Part shown: piece by piece, positions 13,317 through 21,146 of the stretch | How positions within the stretch are numbered: position 1 is the first letter of the stretch | How the letters are laid out: every line of letters starts with the position of its first letter | Made by a program: the position numbers and the translations under genes | Virus record (IMG/VR): IMGVR_UViG_3300006870_000112 | Coordinates: 1-21,666 of that record | Strand: one strand, 5' to 3' | Length of the DNA stretch: 21,666 nucleotides | Origin: a virus | The notes under the pieces: model-generated | Seen by the model: only the letters and a program-made list of their open reading frames with translations | What the model was told of the DNA's origin: nothing | Database searches by the model: none

Positions 13317-14693
13317 TTATTGGCCCCTTCTACCAAGAGTCATCTCCATGCCATCCACACTATCAGAAAGACTTAAAAAGTCTGCTGCCTCGGCAGACAT
13401 AGCGTTTAAACCACCTAACTTTAAAAACAAGTTTTGCTTTGCCCTGTCTTTTGCATCTATTTCTTCTTGAGTGCTTTCTGGCATATTTAAAACTTTAAGC
13501 ATATTACCAAAACCTACTTGCTCCATAATAACTTTAATTGTGCCGCTGTAAAACTCGTCTGCACGTTTGTTTTCATACGACACAGTATCTGCTGCCATTG
13601 TGTCAAAAATAGAAGCTAAAGTTGCAAACTCTTCTGGTGTTTTAATGTTGGAGGGAGAAATTTTATTGTTTATTAGTTCTCTGTAAAACAAAGATTTTGC
13701 GTCTTCAGTAAAATTGTTATCTACCCAATCCATCGGATTAAAAGCATCTATAGACGCCTTTACAATTTCAGGATCTGACAACAAGGATGTAGGATCACCT
13801 TTCATTTTAGTTTCAGATTTAATAGCCTTATTCATTCCACCCGGACCAGAAAGATCATAAGTATTGGTTGTTTCATAGACAATAGATTTATTACCTACTG
13901 TTTTTATATTTGTAACAACCTCAGTAAAAAACTTTTCGGCTGGATCTACTTCTCTTCGGGTCATGCCGTCAGCATAAGCTTTAGAGGCTGCTAAATCTCC
14001 AGTACGATCATATTCTTCTTTTAACAATCTAAGTTTCTTTGCGTAATATCCGCGACTACCTTCTTCTTGAGAATCAGTAAAGTCTTTTAGTGCCAATATT
14101 TCTTCGCGGTCATAGTCTTCGCGGCTTTTACCACCAAAAAAATTTACAAGTCTTCCCGTAACAAAATCTTCTATGGTTGCAGGACGATTCTTTTTTGCAA
14201 TCATTTCAAGGCGAACAGTATTTTGATCCATGCCCTTATCTTCATAAATATTTCTAGCCTGCGTCAACCTATCTAATTGTTCTTCAGCAAGCTCCCTAGT
14301 CCTTTTAAATAAAATACCATCATAGTTTGTCAGACCTTCTTGCCAATCAGGTGTGTTGGCCTTCATTCTTTCTTCAACAATAGGCCTATATTTGTCCATT
14401 AAATATTGAATAGGATCTTTATTAGAATTTTCAATGCGGTTCCATTCGGCTTCAAAGTCAGCAATAGTATTGTCTGCAACACGCGCAACTTGAGCAGCCC
14501 CCCTGTATTCAGTAGAGTTCATAAAATTTTCTGTTTGTTGCGCCAATACTTTATTTCCAATTTTTCCTAAAAGATTAACGCCAATACCAGCCAAAAGAGC
14601 TTTACGTTCTTCGCGCTCTCTTTCTTTTTGAAGATCTCTATTTCGTTGCCGTACATCAGACAACAAAGATTGTGCAAACTGATCAATAGCCAT
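13317..14693 (-). CDS. Helical internal-virion-like protein (T7 gp15-like by position)
   Basis: This 458-residue, mostly helical protein has no recognised domain. Residues about 12-32 form a very charged helix (VRQRNRDLQKEREREERK), followed by a short hydrophobic amphipathic stretch (ALLAGIGVNLLGKIG). The rest is acidic/basic helix with no signal peptide or transmembrane segment. It sits between the 201-residue and 1383-residue proteins with TAATG and 2-base junctions, so the three are translated together. By order it would correspond to an internal core or ejection protein, but this is positional inference only. Confidence 0.72.
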   Translation of the reverse strand: MAIDQFAQSLLSDVRQRNRDLQKEREREERKALLAGIGVNLLGKIGNKVLAQQTENFMNSTEYRGAAQVARVADNTIADFEAEWNRIENSNKDPIQYLMDKYRPIVEERMKANTPDWQEGLTNYDGILFKRTRELAEEQLDRLTQARNIYEDKGMDQNTVRLEMIAKKNRPATIEDFVTGRLVNFFGGKSREDYDREEILALKDFTDSQEEGSRGYYAKKLRLLKEEYDRTGDLAASKAYADGMTRREVDPAEKFFTEVVTNIKTVGNKSIVYETTNTYDLSGPGGMNKAIKSETKMKGDPTSLLSDPEIVKASIDAFNPMDWVDNNFTEDAKSLFYRELINNKISPSNIKTPEEFATLASIFDTMAADTVSYENKRADEFYSGTIKVIMEQVGFGNMLKVLNMPESTQEEIDAKDRAKQNLFLKLGGLNAMSAEAADFLSLSDSVDGMEMTLGRRGQ

Positions 14694-15298
14694 TATGCTT
14701 GTACCTCTTCTTCAGGGGGTGGCGCTGATAAAAGGCTTCCTGCTTCTTGCTGGGGCTGTTCTTCTTCTTCTTCTTCAATATCTAGTTGTTCAGCCGTAGG
14801 AAGACTATCTATTTTATTTTTATCTTTTTCTGAAAGATAAGGAATCTGAACTCCCAACTCTTTAAACTTTTTTAAATTTTCTAGTTTTTCTTCAGAAATT
14901 TTGTTGCCAAAGAAAACTTCTTCTTCGGCCTCATCTTCTTCTTCGCCTCTAAAAATAGTAGGATCTATGCCTGCTCTTTCTGCAAGCGCCAAAAGAATAT
15001 AAGCTGTAGGTTCTGCCAAGAGCATCATAAGATTTACATCCCATTTACCTTCAGTAAAACCACTAAATAAAAAAACTTGAGTAATATCCATTACTGGCAT
15101 ATCATTAGCCATTAATTGAATTACTTCTACATAATTTTCTTCTTCAATAAATTTACTAAAAATCCATTGGCAAGCTTCATGAATGTTTGTATATTCTGGA
15201 GGTTTTTCATAGGGCGCAGGATTATCTGGATCAGACGTAAGACTTGATCCCGGCACAGGCCCGCCCTGCATGATCACATCAAAATACTGCTGATTCAT
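14693..15298 (-). CDS. Virion-cluster protein with acidic C-terminal tail
   Basis: This 201-residue protein contains a block I recognise from other tailed phages: SLTSDPDNPAPYEKPPEY (19-36), MPVMDITQVFLFSGF (67-81) and LLAEPTAYILLALAERAGID (93-112). The last is hydrophobic but probably a buried helix, not a membrane anchor. Two acidic stretches (119-127 and 174-180) surround a Lys-rich part, and the tail is Pro/Glu-rich. The function is unknown; it may be an adaptor or assembly factor for virion proteins. It overlaps both neighbours by one base (TAATG), a strong sign of coupled translation. Confidence 0.72.
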   Translation of the reverse strand: MNQQYFDVIMQGGPVPGSSLTSDPDNPAPYEKPPEYTNIHEACQWIFSKFIEEENYVEVIQLMANDMPVMDITQVFLFSGFTEGKWDVNLMMLLAEPTAYILLALAERAGIDPTIFRGEEEDEAEEEVFFGNKISEEKLENLKKFKELGVQIPYLSEKDKNKIDSLPTAEQLDIEEEEEEQPQQEAGSLLSAPPPEEEVQA

Positions 15299-16413
15299 TA
15301 TGCGTATCCTCGTTGTTTCATAGCTTCACCATAAACATCATATAATTGTGCAACTTGCCCCCAAGGATTTGATGCCAAAAAGTTTGAACCATAAGTATCA
15401 AAATAATTTTGCAAGGGCGGCGTAGTCAGCCCATAACCAATATCCGTTGTGCTTCCCATGTCAAGTGCTGGAACAGAAGCATAATTAACATTGCTAATAT
15501 ATTCAGGCTCTTGAACAAGTCCAAGTTTAGTTAAGGCTGTAGTTCCTGCCGCTTGAACTGCTTGTGAAGGAAGATCACTAAGTGCTTCCATAGCTTTTCC
15601 TTTACCTAATTCAAAAGCTTCTTTTCCAAAGTCAGTTACCTTTTCACCGAAAGTTTTTGCTACATAATCAGGAACGCCCGTTGTTATAGGAGCGGCTGCT
15701 TGCACTGGCGCAGGAGCCTGACTCAAAAGGCTTTCACTACTAAATGTAGTTTGTAACGTTTCTTGTCGTAGTTTTTCTGCCGCAGTATCAAAAGCTGCCG
15801 TAGAAACTTTAGGCTGTCCAATTGTAGGGTCTATTTTTGCTTGTAAGCCTTCTTGGACTTGGGCCGTTGTACTAGTGCTTAATCCCGCCGCTGTAGCAGG
15901 ATCTACTGTAGGCACAAAAATGTTTTTTCCTGCGGCAACAGCATCCGTAAAGGCAGTTTGAGTCTTTGTCCAAACACCCTCCCAACTTGCAGAACCAACA
16001 TCAATGCCTACTTTTCCTAAACCTTTACCAATAAAGCTTTCGGGAGTGACACCAAGACTTTTTGCAGCAGCACCGACAGTTTCACCAATAACATTTTTAA
16101 CACCATCAGTAACACTACTAAAAAACTTAGAAGTACGCCCAGCAACCTTTACAGCGCCTTGAATAAATTTACCGGCAGCATTAACAATTGTTGAACCAAA
16201 GCCGCTATATCCCGCCATGGCTCCACCAAGTCCTTGTAAGCCTGCCGATAACATCTGCCCTATTCCGGGTAGAATAAGCGCAAGACCAATTTGACCAATA
16301 ATACCAATCTTGCCCATAAACTTACCGATTTTTTTAAAGGCGCTTTTAATCCCTTTGCCAATTTTTTTAAATACTTTTTTTATTCCTTTAAAAATTTTCT
16401 TAAAAAATCCCAC
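15298..16413 (-). CDS. Virion protein with cationic amphipathic N-terminus (possible membrane-penetrating ejection protein)
   Basis: The first 35 of 371 residues contain 13 Lys and no acidic residue. They are built of three tandem 11-residue units beginning FKKI at residues 4, 15 and 26, with hydrophobic residues every three or four positions. A hydrophobic segment (IGIIGQIGLALILPGIGQML, 36-55) follows, then a Gly/Ala-rich region. The body is Ala/Thr/Gly/Gln-rich and probably flexible, and the C-terminus is Tyr- and Asn-rich. The pattern resembles membrane-active peptides and suggests insertion into the host membrane during DNA ejection, or a holin-like effect; this is inference. The start is GTG, supported by GGTGGAGGG 8 bases upstream. 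Confidence 0.75.
   Translation of the reverse strand: MGFFKKIFKGIKKVFKKIGKGIKSAFKKIGKFMGKIGIIGQIGLALILPGIGQMLSAGLQGLGGAMAGYSGFGSTIVNAAGKFIQGAVKVAGRTSKFFSSVTDGVKNVIGETVGAAAKSLGVTPESFIGKGLGKVGIDVGSASWEGVWTKTQTAFTDAVAAGKNIFVPTVDPATAAGLSTSTTAQVQEGLQAKIDPTIGQPKVSTAAFDTAAEKLRQETLQTTFSSESLLSQAPAPVQAAAPITTGVPDYVAKTFGEKVTDFGKEAFELGKGKAMEALSDLPSQAVQAAGTTALTKLGLVQEPEYISNVNYASVPALDMGSTTDIGYGLTTPPLQNYFDTYGSNFLASNPWGQVAQLYDVYGEAMKQRGYA
16306..16404 (-). repeat. Three tandem 33-bp coding repeats (11-residue cationic units)
   Basis: The segment encodes FKKIFKGIKKV, FKKIGKGIKSA and FKKIGKFMGKI. F, KK, I and K recur at exactly 11-residue intervals (F4/F15/F26, KK 5-6/16-17/27-28, I7/18/29, K9/20/31). The units are conserved mainly at the protein level. 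Confidence 0.8.
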
Positions 16414-16415
16414 GA

Positions 16416-19400
16416 TTACGGCCCTCCACCTATTAATCTACCGATCATACCTATAAGAGAATTAACATTAGTGCTTGACTCTTTTCCAGCAGCAGTTTCA
16501 TTTCCTAAAGCTACAGCATACAATTGAGTTTTTCTTGTTTCTTCATTCTCAAAAGACTGCCTCAAATAATTTGCACTGTCCCTAGCTTGTTGCCAAGCAT
16601 TTTGTTGTTCTTGCATACCCATTGCAAAAGCATTTTGAGCATTTTGTTGGTTCGCTGCATTTTGTGCAGCAGTTTCAGCCAAAGTTAATTGACGTTTCCA
16701 AGCCAAGTCTGCCTGTGCAATTGCTTGGGCATTTGCTGCATTAAACTGTTCGCGCTGAAAATCTTGAGTTGCATTAAACTGAGAAGCTGTTAATTGCATC
16801 TGAGCATTTGCAATACGCTCTGAGCTATCAGAACGAATTTGAGCAGATTGTACAGCCGCACTTGCACTAATGTTTGCAGCAGAAATTGTAGCACTTGCGC
16901 CAATATTAGCAGTTTGAATCCTTGTTGCATTCTCTTTATCAACAAGTGTTTGTTGATTAATAGCCGAAGCATTAAATTGCTTCATAGAATTTAGTTGTTG
17001 AGTATTAAATTGATCAATCTGAGCCGCTAAACTAGAATTAAATTGATCTACTTGCATTTGGCTTTGAGCATTAAACTGCTTTGCTGCATTCTGCATAGAC
17101 TGATCAGACAACAAAGCCTGTTGATACATTTGAGCATTTAATACAGCAGACTGTTGCCGATTATTTAAATTAGCCATATCCATCTGTAAAAAGGCTTGGG
17201 CATTTTGCGCTGCAATTTTTGTTCTAGTATCTAGGTTTGCAAGATCTAATGAGGCCATTGCAGAAGCATTTTGCATTGCTGCCTGTTGTTTAGCATTAAA
17301 GTCTGCCATAGACATGGTTTGTAAAAATTTACTATTAGCTAATGCTGTTTGTTGTTCAGCACTAAACTTAGCCATATCCATATTTGCAACCATAGAGGCA
17401 TTTTGTACTGCCCTTTGTTGATCAGCCGTTAATTGTGCTTGATTCATGTTAGCTGCAATTTCTGCTTGTAGAAGATTAGTCTTCATACGAGACTCAAGGT
17501 TCGCTAACTCTGTCTGCTGTGCTGCATTAAGATTATCAGCACTTGCTTGATTCAAAGCACTTAGATTAGCTAAACGCATTTGCTGATCATTACTAAGATT
17601 TGCAAGATTCATTTGTTGTTTAAATTCTGCATTCTTAGATAAGAACTCAGCAGCAACCTGCATTTCAGCCATACGCCGCTGATTTTCTGCACTCATGTTT
17701 TCGCGGTTAGTATTAAATTGATTTTGCAGATTAGCCAATTCAATTTGCTGTTCATTGCTCAAGTTTTGAGCATTCATAGCCTGTTCGTTTTGAACATTCT
17801 GTACAGCAGCCTGCTGACGATTCTGAAGATTCTGCATACGCATTTGTTGCGCTTGAGCCGCAGAAGCCATCATAGTATCTTGAGCAAATTGACTTTGCAT
17901 CATAGACATCTGCTGTGCCATTTGAGCCGTCTGAGAAGCTGCTGTTTGGCGATTAGCGGTGTTTTGTAGCCTTCTTTGAGCGTTTAAGTTAGCTTGTTGT
18001 ACTTCTGCTTGTTGCTCGTTTGAGAGGTTCTGAGCAGCCCTTTGCTGTAAGGCTTGAGCATTAGACTGAGCAATAGGCATAGCACTTTGAATAATAGCAT
18101 TAAAGAGCGAGTCTCTTGCAACAGTAGAAGCTGACATTCCTCTTGCCGCTAAATTACTTTCAATAGCGGCTACTGCGGGTCTGGCCCAAGCAGGAACTTC
18201 ACCATCTTCAAGACCACCAAGAAGTGCTTCCATCTGCGAAGACACTAAAGCTTCTGTAGGCAAGGCAGCTACTTTTGCACGAACTTCAATAGGCTGATCG
18301 TCTATTTGAGCTTCAACAGTTGCAGGGTCTTCGACAATAGTAGCTGTTAAATCTGGAGGAAGTTCACCAACTTCAGCAACCATCTGGGCAGCAGCGCCTT
18401 TAGCGGCTGTGCCTTTGACTGTACGCATCTTAGCGGCTTTATAACCAACCGTACCAATAATTTCAGCAGCTTGACCATCTGTTGCAGGAACGCCCGTAAT
18501 AGCTTCTCGTTGTTGTGCTTCAGCTTCTTCGGTTTCTGCAACTTGAGCAACTTTACCCGTAACAGGATCTACAAAAGCACCCTGAGATAATTCATATTCG
18601 GCGGCTTCTGCTAAAGCGGCTTCCTCGGCTGCTGTATCTCTTTCAGCCGCAACAGCCCTTTCAGTTAAAGTAGCTTCATCTACTTGTGCAAGAGCCTCTG
18701 GACTTACTTCGCCCTGTTGAGCTTCAACGTCTTGAACCCTATCTGCAATTGTTGTTGCTTCATAACTTTGAGCTTCAACGTCTTCAGGGGCCGCCGCCGT
18801 TGTTGCTGTGGCTGTTACAGCATCGCTTGTTCTTCTTGCTGGCGTTGGCCCACCCGTTCTTATTGATGGTGCTGGCCCACCCGTTCTTATTGATGGTGCT
18901 GGCCCACCTCTTGTGGGTGTTGGTTGAACTCTAGTTCGCCGACTAGAAACTTTTTGAGGTTCTTGTCTACCGCCTTGACTAGATTCTGGAGTCAACGCCC
19001 TAATTACATCAGGTCCAAAAGGATCTACTTTAGCCCTAGCAGTTTCTCCCATTTCAATAACTTCAGTTTGCTCTAGGCCTGTTGTATCTACTTTTGTAGG
19101 CGTATACTGCATTTCTTCTGTTATTTCCATTGGCCCCGGCATTTTCACACCTGCCGCTGGATCATAACGATCAGCAACACCATCACCATCAGTATCTGTA
19201 TTCGGGGGCTGAGTTGAGCCACCACCACCACCACCACCGGGGCCGCCGCCTCCCCCGTCTAAAAATCTTCTAATATCATCTAAATTAACATTAGGAGCCA
19301 TAGCCATAGCTTGAGGTTGTTGTGGCTGTTGTTGTTCTTGTACTTGAAAAGTTGGGGCCGCAACAGGAGTTTTTGGGGTGCTTTGCGGCCTTGTAATGGC

Positions 19401-19784
19401 CTGCCTTATCCCGCCATTATTTATTGGCTGCATATTTACTGTTAATTCTTTAGGGCGCGGTGGTGCAGAAGGCGCAGGTTTTCCCGGCGTATTACGCGCT
19501 TTTAATTCATTTCTTCTTTTTACTTCTTGCTCATATTCTGCACGTTTTTTTAATACAGGCCTAGATACTTCTGTTGGAAGTTCTACTGCTGGTCTACTAG
19601 GCCTAGCACCACCTGTTTTTGGTGGAGTCTTAGACACAGGCCTAGATACTTCTGTTGGAACCGCTATAGGACGCTTTGGTGGCGCTTTAGGTCTAGCACC
19701 GCCCGTCTTTGGTGGCGCAGGTGTACGAGCGCCCCCTGTTTTTGGCGGCGTTTTACGAGTAGTTTTTTTAGGTCTTCTAGCCAT
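16416..19784 (-). CDS. Long hendecad coiled-coil virion protein
   Basis: This 1122-residue protein has clear zones. Residues 1-110 are Pro/Lys/Arg-rich with PPKTGGAR three times (13, 24, 54) and PTEVSRPV twice (43, 70). A Gly-rich linker (177-189) precedes a calcium-site-like DTDGDGVADRYDP (197-209). GGPAPSIRT occurs twice in tandem (293-310). An Ala/Glu-rich region (about 330-560) leads to a Gln/Asn/Ala/Met-rich helix (about 585-1020) with strict 11-residue periodicity, then a hydrophobic C-terminus (SLIGMIGRLIGGG). It has no signal peptide. If straight, about 430 helical residues would span roughly 60 nm. A structural role in the virion (internal rod, tail or fibre-like element) is likely from the setting. 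The ATG follows GAGGAAA at a spacing of 7. Confidence 0.8.
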   Translation of the reverse strand: MARRPKKTTRKTPPKTGGARTPAPPKTGGARPKAPPKRPIAVPTEVSRPVSKTPPKTGGARPSRPAVELPTEVSRPVLKKRAEYEQEVKRRNELKARNTPGKPAPSAPPRPKELTVNMQPINNGGIRQAITRPQSTPKTPVAAPTFQVQEQQQPQQPQAMAMAPNVNLDDIRRFLDGGGGGPGGGGGGGSTQPPNTDTDGDGVADRYDPAAGVKMPGPMEITEEMQYTPTKVDTTGLEQTEVIEMGETARAKVDPFGPDVIRALTPESSQGGRQEPQKVSSRRTRVQPTPTRGGPAPSIRTGGPAPSIRTGGPTPARRTSDAVTATATTAAAPEDVEAQSYEATTIADRVQDVEAQQGEVSPEALAQVDEATLTERAVAAERDTAAEEAALAEAAEYELSQGAFVDPVTGKVAQVAETEEAEAQQREAITGVPATDGQAAEIIGTVGYKAAKMRTVKGTAAKGAAAQMVAEVGELPPDLTATIVEDPATVEAQIDDQPIEVRAKVAALPTEALVSSQMEALLGGLEDGEVPAWARPAVAAIESNLAARGMSASTVARDSLFNAIIQSAMPIAQSNAQALQQRAAQNLSNEQQAEVQQANLNAQRRLQNTANRQTAASQTAQMAQQMSMMQSQFAQDTMMASAAQAQQMRMQNLQNRQQAAVQNVQNEQAMNAQNLSNEQQIELANLQNQFNTNRENMSAENQRRMAEMQVAAEFLSKNAEFKQQMNLANLSNDQQMRLANLSALNQASADNLNAAQQTELANLESRMKTNLLQAEIAANMNQAQLTADQQRAVQNASMVANMDMAKFSAEQQTALANSKFLQTMSMADFNAKQQAAMQNASAMASLDLANLDTRTKIAAQNAQAFLQMDMANLNNRQQSAVLNAQMYQQALLSDQSMQNAAKQFNAQSQMQVDQFNSSLAAQIDQFNTQQLNSMKQFNASAINQQTLVDKENATRIQTANIGASATISAANISASAAVQSAQIRSDSSERIANAQMQLTASQFNATQDFQREQFNAANAQAIAQADLAWKRQLTLAETAAQNAANQQNAQNAFAMGMQEQQNAWQQARDSANYLRQSFENEETRKTQLYAVALGNETAAGKESSTNVNSLIGMIGRLIGGGP
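16422..16430 (-). promoter_or_regulatory. Strong ribosome binding site before a GTG start
   Basis: On the - strand the sequence reads GGTGGAGGG, 8 bases before the GTG at 16413. It lies inside the last codons of the 1122-residue gene and decides the start of the 371-residue protein. Confidence 0.7.
16742..18031 (-). repeat. Degenerate 33/66-bp repeats encoding an 11/22-residue periodic helix
   Basis: Residues about 585-1015 of the 1122-residue protein are in one 11-residue register. QQ pairs occur at 591, 657, 679, 723, 734, 756, 789, 811, 833, 877 and 888, all congruent to 8 modulo 11. QF(N) occurs at 903, 914, 925, 936, 1002 and 1013, all congruent to 1 modulo 11. Several units read as 22-mers, for example those starting at 780, 802, 824, 846 and 868. 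No insertion or deletion breaks the register. Confidence 0.85.
18847..18927 (-). repeat. 27-bp tandem coding repeat (two identical copies plus one degenerate)
   Basis: Positions 18847-18873 and 18874-18900 are identical 27-mers; a diverged third copy follows to about 18927. They encode GGPAPSIRT twice and GGPTPARRT in the Pro-rich N-terminal third of the 1122-residue protein. Identity at the DNA level suggests a recent duplication. Confidence 0.9.
19555..19660 (-). repeat. 25-bp direct repeat in the Pro-rich N-terminal region
   Basis: The same 25 bases occur at 19555-19579 and 19636-19660, encoding the two PTEVSRPV segments. Related CCxCCTGTTTTTGG-like sequences for the PPKTGGAR repeats surround them. 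The region looks built by duplication of short Pro-rich units. Confidence 0.8.
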
Positions 19785-19796
19785 TTATACGTTTCC

Positions 19797-20156
19797 TCAA
19801 TACGACCAAATAGCAGGCGAAGGATATTCTTCTTCTGCCATATCTAAATGTATGAATCGTCCTTTTCCTTTTTGGTTTATGCCAATTCTTTTTATGCCAT
19901 GCTTTATCGCAACTTCAAGAACCTTTAAAGCTTTATCATCTCTTACAGCTATATCTACTGCACAGCCTGTTGTATGTGCGCCTGCACGAGACTTAGAAGC
20001 CTCTATAGGATGTTCAATACATCTGTATCCAGAACTAATAACAAAAGGAAAATTACATTCGTGCCTAATGTTATTTAAAACCTTTAAAAATTCTTCATCA
20101 AATTTATACGCACCGCAGTGCTGACAACTCAATTCTTCTTTTGTAAAATAATTCAT
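19797..20156 (-). CDS. Peptidase M15 family protein (probable endolysin)
   Basis: This 119-residue zinc peptidase of the M15A (D-Ala-D-Ala carboxypeptidase-like) type is expected to cut peptidoglycan cross-bridges. The conserved pattern is present: ISSGYRC (40-46), AHTTGCAVDI with zinc ligands H61 and D68, and FIHLD with the third ligand H103. It has no signal peptide, so passage to the periplasm would need a holin. The ATG overlaps the stop of the small membrane protein as ATGA, and that gene overlaps the holin-like gene in the same way. This context supports a lysis role, although a virion-associated peptidoglycan hydrolase is also possible because virion genes follow directly. Confidence 0.92.
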   Translation of the reverse strand: MNYFTKEELSCQHCGAYKFDEEFLKVLNNIRHECNFPFVISSGYRCIEHPIEASKSRAGAHTTGCAVDIAVRDDKALKVLEVAIKHGIKRIGINQKGKGRFIHLDMAEEEYPSPAIWSY

Positions 20157-20353
20157 TCTTTTTTACCAGAACCTAAAAATAATCCAAAAGATCCTGTCAA
20201 TGCTCCCGTCATAACGCTAACTAAACCTGCTTGCTCTAACGTAGGTGTTGGGATTTGCATAAACCATTCAACAACACGATAGGTCATGATAACCATAGAC
20301 AGCATCAAGAGCCGTGGAACTACTCGCCATTTATCTAATTCTTCTGGCGTCAT
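20153..20353 (-). CDS. Small membrane protein, possible holin partner
   Basis: This 66-residue protein has two predicted membrane helices, about residues 13-32 (RLLMLSMVIMTYRVVEWFM) and about 42-62 (AGLVSVMTGALTGSFGLFLG). The N-terminus is short and charged (MTPEELDKWRVVPR) and the tail is GKKE. This layout, with WRVVPRLLML and VEWFM, is one I recall from small membrane proteins next to phage endolysins. It overlaps the genes on both sides by ATGA. It may be a holin, antiholin or pinholin-type component; the sequence alone does not decide. Confidence 0.75.
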   Translation of the reverse strand: MTPEELDKWRVVPRLLMLSMVIMTYRVVEWFMQIPTPTLEQAGLVSVMTGALTGSFGLFLGSGKKE

Positions 20354-20727
20354 TGTTTTCTTAGCTTCATAAGTTTATCAGCGCCTTTAATACCAAATGA
20401 ACTTGTTACCGCAACAAACAAAAGGTACTGATACCACTCTGGCAAATTGCCCAAGGCATCAAAAGCATCATGAACCCTGTCCATAACAGTAAGATCATTA
20501 ACACCCACACCATACATAACAGCAACAATAGGAGCCGATAACAAAAGCGCAAACCACTCGTCCTTCCAGCTATTAGCTGACGCATCAGCCATTTTAGATT
20601 CCCAATCAGCATCGTTCTGAATAATCTGTAACTTTGCTTGATGCTTTGCTTGAGCTTGCTCATGCTTGTTGTTAAGGTAGCCACCAACTAAATTTGTTAT
20701 TGGCGATATTAAAGCCTGCCAAGCCAT
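20350..20727 (-). CDS. Holin-like protein (3TM holin type)
   Basis: This 125-residue protein has an amphipathic N-terminus (MAWQALISPITNLVGGYL) and a charged helix rich in Gln and Lys (about 19-45). The block DWESKMADASANSWKDEW is followed by a membrane segment (FALLLSAPIVAVMYGVGV) and a second one near LPEWYQYLLFVAVTSSFGI, with a basic tail. The DW...SWKDEW plus membrane pattern resembles the holin-of-3TMs group seen in phages and gene transfer agents. I chose the ATG at 20727 because it comes right after the stop of the upstream gene (TAATATG) and gives the typical N-terminus. A GTG at 20814 would overlap that gene by 86 bases. Confidence 0.75.
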   Translation of the reverse strand: MAWQALISPITNLVGGYLNNKHEQAQAKHQAKLQIIQNDADWESKMADASANSWKDEWFALLLSAPIVAVMYGVGVNDLTVMDRVHDAFDALGNLPEWYQYLLFVAVTSSFGIKGADKLMKLRKQ

Positions 20728-20728
20728 A

Positions 20729-21133
20729 TTAGTTACAAACGCCACCGTCTGCTGAGTTATCAAAGCCTTTGTCACCACAGCCGTACTTACCGTCTTTGTT
20801 GGTGTCACAGGCACGTTGCCACGAGATCATGTTAAACGTAAGGCCTTCGTGCCACGGAATGTACGCCTTGCACCATTCGTGTGACCCTACTACCATTTCG
20901 TCTGTACCATCTTCGTCTGGTACATAGTCACGCTTAGTCCAAGGTGATTGCGCCCTAAAGTATGTATTTTTATTATTTAGTATTTGTCGAGTAAACAAAG
21001 TACTGTTTGGTGTACTAATGTAGATCTCTTGATTGTCTTCTAATGTATATGTTGATCCATCATCATAATTAATAACTGTTGCACTAAAAGCAACAGCCGA
21101 AAAAAACAACAAGCCTAATCCAAAATATTTCAT
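20729..21133 (-). CDS. Secreted Cys-containing protein with EF-hand-like loop
   Basis: This 134-residue protein has a clear signal peptide: MKYFG, a hydrophobic core LGLLFFSAVAF, and a likely signal peptidase I site after AFS (17/18). There is no lipobox, so it should be released to the periplasm. The mature part has four Cys (88, 109, 119, 133), enough for two disulfides. It also has an EF-hand-like loop, D110-T-N112-K-D114-G ending at D121, followed by a second Asp/Gly-rich stretch. No family is recognised. The start at 21133 is preferred over an ATG four codons upstream because GGAG (21140-21143) sits 6 bases before it. Its place between the XhlA-like and holin-like genes suggests a lysis or envelope role. 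Confidence 0.78.
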   Translation of the reverse strand: MKYFGLGLLFFSAVAFSATVINYDDGSTYTLEDNQEIYISTPNSTLFTRQILNNKNTYFRAQSPWTKRDYVPDEDGTDEMVVGSHEWCKAYIPWHEGLTFNMISWQRACDTNKDGKYGCGDKGFDNSADGGVCN

Positions 21134-21139
21134 AATAAA

Positions 21140-21143
21140 CTCC
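21140..21143 (-). promoter_or_regulatory. Ribosome binding site deciding the start of the secreted protein
   Basis: GGAG on the - strand lies 6 bases before the ATG at 21133. It overlaps the alternative ATG at 21145, which has only A-rich sequence before it. The downstream ATG is therefore the better start. Confidence 0.6.
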
Positions 21144-21146
21144 ATT

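Noticed and set aside
18847-18927. Tandem 27-bp repeats considered as a CRISPR array or iteron-type origin
   Set aside because: The copies are contiguous without spacers, are a multiple of three and encode GGPAPSIRT units within an open gene.
19378-20124. 248-codon open frame on the + strand
   Set aside because: It is antisense to the Pro/Gly-rich start of the 1122-residue protein and most of the M15 peptidase gene. Its composition mirrors those repeats and it has no recognisable domain.
20350-20814. GTG at 20814 as start of the holin-like protein
   Set aside because: It would overlap the secreted protein gene by 86 bases, whereas the ATG at 20727 follows that gene directly and gives the expected N-terminus.
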